A DNA stretch of 19,285 nt from Ruminococcaceae bacterium UBA737. GTDB lineage: Bacteria; Bacillota; Clostridia; Oscillospirales; Acutalibacteraceae. This document shows positions 15,423 to 19,285 of this stretch, in pieces. The notes under the pieces are model-generated. The model ran no database searches. It was not told the origin of the DNA and saw nothing but the letters and a program-made list of their open reading frames with translations. Location of the stretch: NCBI GenBank assembly GCA_002297415.1, contig DBKZ01000098.1, positions 315-19,599 of the forward strand. The letters are read 5' to 3'. The stretch's first letter is position 1; each line of letters starts with the position of its first letter. A program made the position numbers and the translations under genes.

Positions 15423-15893
15423 ATGGAAAACAATACCTGTTGCTTTATAGGGCATAGGACGATTGAAGAGACCGAAAAGCTGAAATTTCAGCTTAACAGT
15501 ATTATAGAAATGCTTATAATGAAAGAGCATGTAAACACATTTCTTTTCGGGAGCAAGAGCAGGTTCAATGATTTATGCCATGAGCTTGTGAACAATTCAA
15601 TGCAGAACTATCCATTTATAAAAAGGGTATATGTCAGGGCGGATTATCCGAATATTGACGAGAATTATAAGAGGTATCTTTTAAATGATTATGAGGAAAC
15701 ATATTATCCCGATAAAATACGGGGTGCAGGAAGAGCCGTTTATGTTGAGCGGAACTATGAAATGATAAGAAACAGCAAATACTGCGTTTTTTATTTTAAA
15801 AACGGAGAAAATTCAAAATCCCATAAAAGCGGAACAAAAACCGCTCTTGATTTTGCATTTCTTCAAAAAAAGGAAATAATTATTCTTCCTTAG
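15423..15893 (+). CDS. SLOG-superfamily (DUF1273-like) putative nucleotide-binding protein
   Basis: The product has 156 residues and a Rossmann-like fold. An opening strand CCFIGHR (6-12) precedes a helix, then a strand TFLFGSKSRFNDLCHELV in which FGS replaces the glycine-rich turn of YpsA/LOG proteins. Later come VYVRADYP, AVYVERNYEMI, the strand KYCVFYF, and a terminal SGTKTALDFAFLQKKEIIILP strand-helix-strand. SLOG proteins bind nucleotides or their derivatives. Some are phosphoribohydrolases (LOG) and others are predicted sensors in stress or conflict systems. This variety is common in gut Firmicutes as I remember and is uncharacterised. AAGGTGA (15412-15418) serves the ATG. It is single-gene, divergent from an XRE regulator, and no clear terminator follows. 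The enzymatic role is unproven. Confidence 0.75.
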   Translation: MENNTCCFIGHRTIEETEKLKFQLNSIIEMLIMKEHVNTFLFGSKSRFNDLCHELVNNSMQNYPFIKRVYVRADYPNIDENYKRYLLNDYEETYYPDKIRGAGRAVYVERNYEMIRNSKYCVFYFKNGENSKSHKSGTKTALDFAFLQKKEIIILP

Positions 15894-15932
15894 TCAAGCG
15901 AAAAGATTTAACATTGTTTCAACCCAAAAATA

Positions 15933-15961
15933 TTGACTTTTTTTAGTATAAAATGTATAAT
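15933..15961 (+). promoter_or_regulatory. Sigma-A promoter of the mgtE-rluA operon
   Basis: TTGACT (15933-15938) and TATAAT (15956-15961) are 17 bp apart, 11 of 12 consensus positions. The predicted start near 15968 leaves a leader of about 80 bases. Confidence 0.85.
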
Positions 15962-15974
15962 AGAAAGGTAAACT

Positions 15975-15999
15975 AAATCCCTGCAAACAGCAGGGGTTT
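15975..15999 (+). promoter_or_regulatory. Leader hairpin upstream of mgtE
   Basis: AAATCCCTGC (15975-15984) pairs with GCAGGGGTTT (15990-15999), one G-U pair and loop AAACA. It falls just after the predicted transcription start and is not followed by a T-run, so it looks like a 5' stabilising or regulatory hairpin. The leader is too short for an M-box magnesium riboswitch. Confidence 0.5.
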
Positions 16000-16047
16000 A
16001 TTATATGTAAAAATGAATTGTTAAAATGAATAAAAGGAGGCATAATT

Positions 16048-17421
16048 ATGGAAGAAAAAATACTTGAGCTTTTCAACGAAAAAAAGTTCGGCGAGCTTAA
16101 AGCCCTCCTTTCGGAAATGAATCCGGCTGACCTTGCTATTGTTTTTGAAGAAATCCCGAGCAAGGACCTGCCTGTTGTTTTCCGTATTCTTCCTAAAGAG
16201 CTTGCCGCAGAGGTATTTGTTGAAATGGATACCGATATGCAGCAGCTTTTAATTGAAGCGTTCAGCGATAAAGAGCTTAAAGAGGTTATGGACGAGCTTT
16301 TTATGGACGATACCGTTGATATTGTTGACGAAATGCCTGCTACGGTTGCAAAGCGTATTTTAAGGCAGACCGATCCGGCTAAGCGCAGAATGATAAACAG
16401 GCTTCTAGCATATCCCGATGACAGCGCCGGCAGTATAATGACTACCGAGTATATCGACCTTAAAAAGGATATGACGATAGAAGAAGCCTTAGAGCGAATT
16501 CGCAAGATAGGCTTTGACAGCGAAACTATCTACAGCGCCTATGTCATCAGTAAAAGCAGAAAGCTTTTGGGAATTGTTTCCATTAAGGACTTGCTTTTAA
16601 ACAGTAAGGACAGCATTATCGGCGATATTATGGACGAAAACATAATTTTTGCCAACACTCTTGACGATAAAGAGGAAGTTGCCTTACAGATAAACAAATA
16701 TGACTTGCTTGCAATCCCTGTTGTTGATAAGGAAAACCGACTTGTCGGTATCGTAACGGTTGACGACGCTATCGACGTTATGGAAGAAGAGGCTACCGAG
16801 GATATCGAAAAGATGGCGGCTATTCTTCCGAGTGAGCACAGTTATTTCAAAACCAATGTTTTTGAGACCTTTAAGGCGCGTATTCCGTGGCTTATGCTCC
16901 TCATGATTTCGGCTACCTTTACGGGTGCGATTATTTCCAATTTCGAAAACAAGCTTGCGACAATTCCTGCGCTTATCGCTTTTATTCCTATGCTTATGGA
17001 TACGGGCGGAAACAGCGGAAGTCAGTCGTCGGTTACGGTTATCCGTGCGATTTCGCTCGGCGATATAGAGTTCAGGGACCTTGTAAGGGTTATTTGGAAA
17101 GAGCTCAGAGTTTCGGTGATATGCAGCGCGGCGCTTGCGATTGTTAATGCCGTTAAGCTTTTTTTGGTAGATTATCTTGTCCTTAACACCTTTAATAACG
17201 CTAAGCTTTCCACAGTTATCGTTCTTATTGCGGTTGTTTGTTTAACCCTTTTCTTTACGGTTATCGTTGCCATGCTTGTCGGGTGTACACTTCCTATTCT
17301 TGCTAAAAAGGTAGGGTTTGACCCTGCTGTAATGGCAAGTCCGTTTATAACAACTATTGTTGACGCAATTTCGCTTATGATTTATTTCGGGATGGCGACC
17401 GTGCTGATTGTAAAGATATGA
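16048..17421 (+). CDS. mgtE: MgtE magnesium transporter
   Basis: The product has 457 residues in the standard MgtE order. An N-terminal helical superhelix domain (about 5-125) is followed by a CBS pair (about 130-250: DSAGSIMTTEYI then LLAIPVVDKENRLVGIVTVDD), a plug helix, and a five-helix membrane domain (about 278-457). GGNSGSQ (320-326) and the C-terminal DPAVMASPFITTIVDA are family signatures. Asp439 lies in the last helix at the place of the pore Mg2+-binding aspartate of the Thermus protein. MgtE is a dimeric Mg2+ channel gated by Mg2+ binding between the CBS and N domains. AGGAGG (16035-16040) precedes the ATG. The stop overlaps the next start as ATGA, so rluA-like translation is coupled. 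Confidence 0.95.
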   Translation: MEEKILELFNEKKFGELKALLSEMNPADLAIVFEEIPSKDLPVVFRILPKELAAEVFVEMDTDMQQLLIEAFSDKELKEVMDELFMDDTVDIVDEMPATVAKRILRQTDPAKRRMINRLLAYPDDSAGSIMTTEYIDLKKDMTIEEALERIRKIGFDSETIYSAYVISKSRKLLGIVSIKDLLLNSKDSIIGDIMDENIIFANTLDDKEEVALQINKYDLLAIPVVDKENRLVGIVTVDDAIDVMEEEATEDIEKMAAILPSEHSYFKTNVFETFKARIPWLMLLMISATFTGAIISNFENKLATIPALIAFIPMLMDTGGNSGSQSSVTVIRAISLGDIEFRDLVRVIWKELRVSVICSAALAIVNAVKLFLVDYLVLNTFNNAKLSTVIVLIAVVCLTLFFTVIVAMLVGCTLPILAKKVGFDPAVMASPFITTIVDAISLMIYFGMATVLIVKI

Positions 17422-18083
17422 ACGTTATATATCAGGACAGCGATATTTTAATTGTAAGCAAGCCTTACGGAATGCTTTCACAAGGCTCTGAAAAGAGCAG
17501 TAATGATATTATAACTCTTCTTAAAGCGGAAAACGGCGAAACGGTATTTCCCGTCCACCGTCTTGACAGGACAACGGGCGGACTTATGGTTTTCGCGAAA
17601 AACAAGATTTCCGCCGCAAAGCTTTCGGAGCAGATATCGGATAAGCGGTTTAAAAAGGTTTATTTAGCGGTCTGTCCCGATAAAATTAAGCCCGATAAGG
17701 GCGAAATGCGCGATATTTTATTTTTTGACAGAACAAAGAATAAAAGCTTTACAGTTAAAAAAGAGCGAAAGGGCGCAAAATCCGCCGAGCTTTCTTATGA
17801 AAAATTAAGCGAGGGGAATTTTTATGATGAAAAAACGGCGCTTTTTAAAATCATGCTTAAAACGGGAAGAACGCACCAGATAAGAGTGCAGTTTGCCTCG
17901 CGCGGTGCGCCGCTTTTAGGCGACAGGAGATACGGGTCACAAATAAAGACCGAAAATATTGCCTTATGGTCTTATTCGCTTGAATTTTTACATCCCGCGT
18001 ACGAAAAGCAAATGTATTTCAGTTTGCTGCCAAAAGAAGATATATTTATAAATTTATTAAGTAAAGTAAATAATAAGGTATAA
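17418..18083 (+). CDS. RluA-family 23S rRNA/tRNA pseudouridine synthase
   Basis: The product has 221 residues, consisting only of the catalytic domain with no N-terminal S4 domain. VHRLDRTTGGLMVFAK (46-61) is the RluA motif with catalytic Asp50. SKPYGML (14-20), KTGRTHQIRVQFA and GDRRYG are the other family blocks. It isomerises specific uridines in structured RNA. The target (23S rRNA or tRNA) cannot be assigned from sequence alone because RluA, RluC/D-like and TruC-like forms share these motifs. The start ATG overlaps the mgtE stop by 4 bp (ATGA) and depends on the upstream gene for transcription and probably for translation. The functional link with Mg2+ uptake may be loose (both serve ribosome structure) or merely positional. 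Confidence 0.92.
   Translation: MNVIYQDSDILIVSKPYGMLSQGSEKSSNDIITLLKAENGETVFPVHRLDRTTGGLMVFAKNKISAAKLSEQISDKRFKKVYLAVCPDKIKPDKGEMRDILFFDRTKNKSFTVKKERKGAKSAELSYEKLSEGNFYDEKTALFKIMLKTGRTHQIRVQFASRGAPLLGDRRYGSQIKTENIALWSYSLEFLHPAYEKQMYFSLLPKEDIFINLLSKVNNKV
18024..18052 (+). promoter_or_regulatory. Possible promoter inside the rluA-like 3' end, for pyk
   Basis: TTGCTG (18024-18029) and TATAAA (18047-18052) are 17 bp apart. A transcript from about 18059 would carry the structured element at 18086-18174 as the leader of pyk. The match is moderate and lies in AT-rich coding sequence. Confidence 0.35.
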
Positions 18084-18085
18084 GT

Positions 18086-18174
18086 GGTGGAGTCTGGCAT
18101 AGAGCGAAAGCTCTATTTATACCGTTGTTCTAATGAACAGCCAAGGCAGAACCATCATGCGGTTCTGCCTTTTT
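18086..18174 (+). ncRNA. Structured leader upstream of pyk, candidate attenuator or riboswitch
   Basis: Three hairpins follow one another: ATAGAGC-GAAA-GCTCTAT (18099-18116, GNRA loop), GTTGTTC-TAAT-GAACAGC (18124-18141, one G-U pair) and a terminator (18143-18171). GGTGG (18086-18090) can pair with CCATC (18152-18156), and TCTG (18093-18096) with CAGA (18147-18150). Together these form a closing helix that would enclose the first two hairpins as a three-way junction and would destroy the terminator's left arm. This alternative pairing is seen in the sequence; a regulatory role and ligand are inference. It does not match the riboswitch classes I can recall. Confidence 0.45.
18143..18174 (+). 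terminator. Rho-independent terminator before pyk
   Basis: AAGGCAGAACC (18143-18153) pairs perfectly with GGTTCTGCCTT (18161-18171), loop ATCATGC, followed by T-run to 18174. It ends the mgtE-rluA transcript, or acts as the off-state of the pyk leader. Confidence 0.88.
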
Positions 18175-18196
18175 AAATAATTTTAGGAGAAAAGCT

Positions 18197-19285
18197 ATGA
18201 GAAAAACAAAAATTGTATGCACGATAGGTCCGTCCTGTTCCGATGAAGAAACCTTAACAAGAATGTGCAAAGCCGGAATGGATGTCGCGAGGCTTAATTT
18301 TTCGCACGGAACCTATTCTGAGCATTTAAAAAGGATAACGGCGGTTAAGAATGTCCGTGACAGCCTTAATCTTCCCGTTGCGATAATGCTTGATACAAAG
18401 GGCCCCGAATACAGAATAGGCGTTTTTAAAAACGGCAAGGAGGAAATTAAAGAGGGCGATACCTTCACTTTCACTACAGATGATATTGAGGGCGACAATT
18501 CAAGAGTTTCCGTAAGCTACAAGAGCCTTGCAAAGGAATTAAATGTCGGCGACAATATTCTTGTCAATAACGGACTGCTTAATTTTGACATAGTAAAAAT
18601 AGACGGCAACGATATAATATGCAAGGTTGTATCGGGCGGAATTATTTCCGACAGAAAAAGCATGAGCTTTCCAAACAAGGTCTTAAAGCAGGTTTATTTA
18701 AGCGAGCAGGACAAGGAAGATATTTTATTCGGAATTAAGCACGGAATAGATTATGTTGCCTGTTCATTTGTATCTCAGGTAAGCGACATAAGAGATGTAA
18801 AGAATTTTATTGCCGCCAATACAGAAGATAGGATAGGAATAATAGCGAAAATCGAAAATCAGTCGGGAATAGATAATATTGAGGAAATTTGCTCCGAGTG
18901 CGACGGGATTATGATAGGCAGGGGAGATATGGGAGTTGAAATTCCTTTTGAACAGCTTCCCGCAATTCAAAAAAGGCTTATCACAAAATGCAGGCTTTTA
19001 GGCAAGCGTGTTATAACAGCCACAGAAATGCTTGAATCTATGATATTCAATCCTCGTCCTACAAGAGCCGAGGTTTCAGATGTTGCAAACGCGGTTTATG
19101 ACGGAACAAGCGCAATAATGCTTTCCGGCGAGACAGCGGCGGGAAAATATCCTGTTGAGGCGGTCAAGACAATGGCGAAAATCGCCGAAAGCACCGAAAA
19201 GGGAATTCACTATAAAAAGCGTTTTTACAGGTTTGAATTTCAGATTAAAAACGATATGGACGCAATTTCACATTCAATTTGCGGA
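18197..19285 (+). CDS. pyk: Pyruvate kinase (3' end beyond the window)
   Basis: AGGAGA (18185-18190) precedes the ATG by six bases, and 363 codons remain open to the window edge, so the C-terminal domain is missing. Visible active-site blocks are ARLNFSHG (31-38; K+ ligands Asn34, Ser36), MLDTKGPEYR (64-73; Asp66, Thr67), AKIEN (217-221; catalytic Lys218), GRGDMGVE (241-248; Asp244) and ATEMLESM (275-282; Thr276). The enzyme converts phosphoenolpyruvate and ADP to pyruvate and ATP in glycolysis. Glu71 in the GPE motif is the residue linked to K+ dependence. Departures from the usual sequence include NNGLL (124-128) for DDGLI, ATEML for ATQML, and SMSFPN where GVNxPG is expected. It may be a divergent paralogue rather than the main isozyme. 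The preceding structured leader may regulate it. Confidence 0.92.
   Translation, partial: MRKTKIVCTIGPSCSDEETLTRMCKAGMDVARLNFSHGTYSEHLKRITAVKNVRDSLNLPVAIMLDTKGPEYRIGVFKNGKEEIKEGDTFTFTTDDIEGDNSRVSVSYKSLAKELNVGDNILVNNGLLNFDIVKIDGNDIICKVVSGGIISDRKSMSFPNKVLKQVYLSEQDKEDILFGIKHGIDYVACSFVSQVSDIRDVKNFIAANTEDRIGIIAKIENQSGIDNIEEICSECDGIMIGRGDMGVEIPFEQLPAIQKRLITKCRLLGKRVITATEMLESMIFNPRPTRAEVSDVANAVYDGTSAIMLSGETAAGKYPVEAVKTMAKIAESTEKGIHYKKRFYRFEFQIKNDMDAISHSICG

Noticed and set aside
15894..16505. 203-codon minus-strand frame across the mgtE start
   Set aside because: It covers the mgtE promoter, leader and N-terminal domain in antisense, and its Ser/Ile-rich composition is typical of a shadow frame.
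18143..18171. T-box antiterminator resemblance (ACC...GCGG) before pyk
   Set aside because: The UGGNACCGCG core and specifier stem-loop are missing, and pyk is not an amino-acid gene.

Overview
The window reads as chromosomal DNA from a spore-forming, low-to-moderate GC member of the Clostridia, most like the gut Ruminococcaceae/Oscillospiraceae. The basis is two endospore genes (a SipL-type SPOCS/LysM protein and spoVAD), clostridial-type CopA, MgtE and class A PBP proteins, strong GGAGG-like ribosome binding sites, TTG and GTG starts, and a composite palindromic intergenic repeat of a kind I associate with that group. The genus call is inference. No tRNA, rRNA, CRISPR array, phage or insertion-sequence transposase was seen.

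Layout. 1-516: tail of a DapF-like racemase/epimerase overlapping a TrpR/YerC-family regulator, then a terminator. 582-2165: SipL-like spore morphogenesis gene with its own terminator. 2176-3145: an isolated AT-rich orphan gene with its own promoter and a terminator shared with the convergent neighbour. 3155-5770 (minus): MacB-type ABC transporter with fused ATPase and permease. It diverges from a class A penicillin-binding protein (5921-8236) across a 150-bp region where the two -35 boxes lie 4 bp apart. 8292-10718: copper P-type ATPase with a metal-binding domain at both ends. 10762-13838: divergent DeoR regulator and a MATE exporter/PHP phosphoesterase operon, separated by a control region with two paired direct repeats and a perfect consensus promoter. 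13846-14853: solitary spoVAD whose ribosome binding site lies in a hairpin arm. 14855-15037: multi-hairpin repeat ending in a bidirectional terminator. 15049-15893: divergent XRE regulator and SLOG-like protein. 15933-18083: promoter, leader hairpin, mgtE and an overlapping RluA-type pseudouridine synthase. 18086-18174: a structured RNA with a possible terminator/antiterminator switch just before pyruvate kinase, which runs off the window end.

Most genes are ordinary housekeeping, envelope, metal-transport and sporulation functions. The parts most likely to hold something undescribed are: the pyk leader RNA (a three-way-junction-like fold whose closing helix competes with a terminator); the DeoR/MATE/PHP module with its paired operators; the XRE/SLOG divergent pair; and the hairpin that covers the spoVAD ribosome binding site. 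Starts were revised from the longest open frame for two genes: the DeoR regulator starts at 11511 and the MATE exporter at a TTG at 11636.
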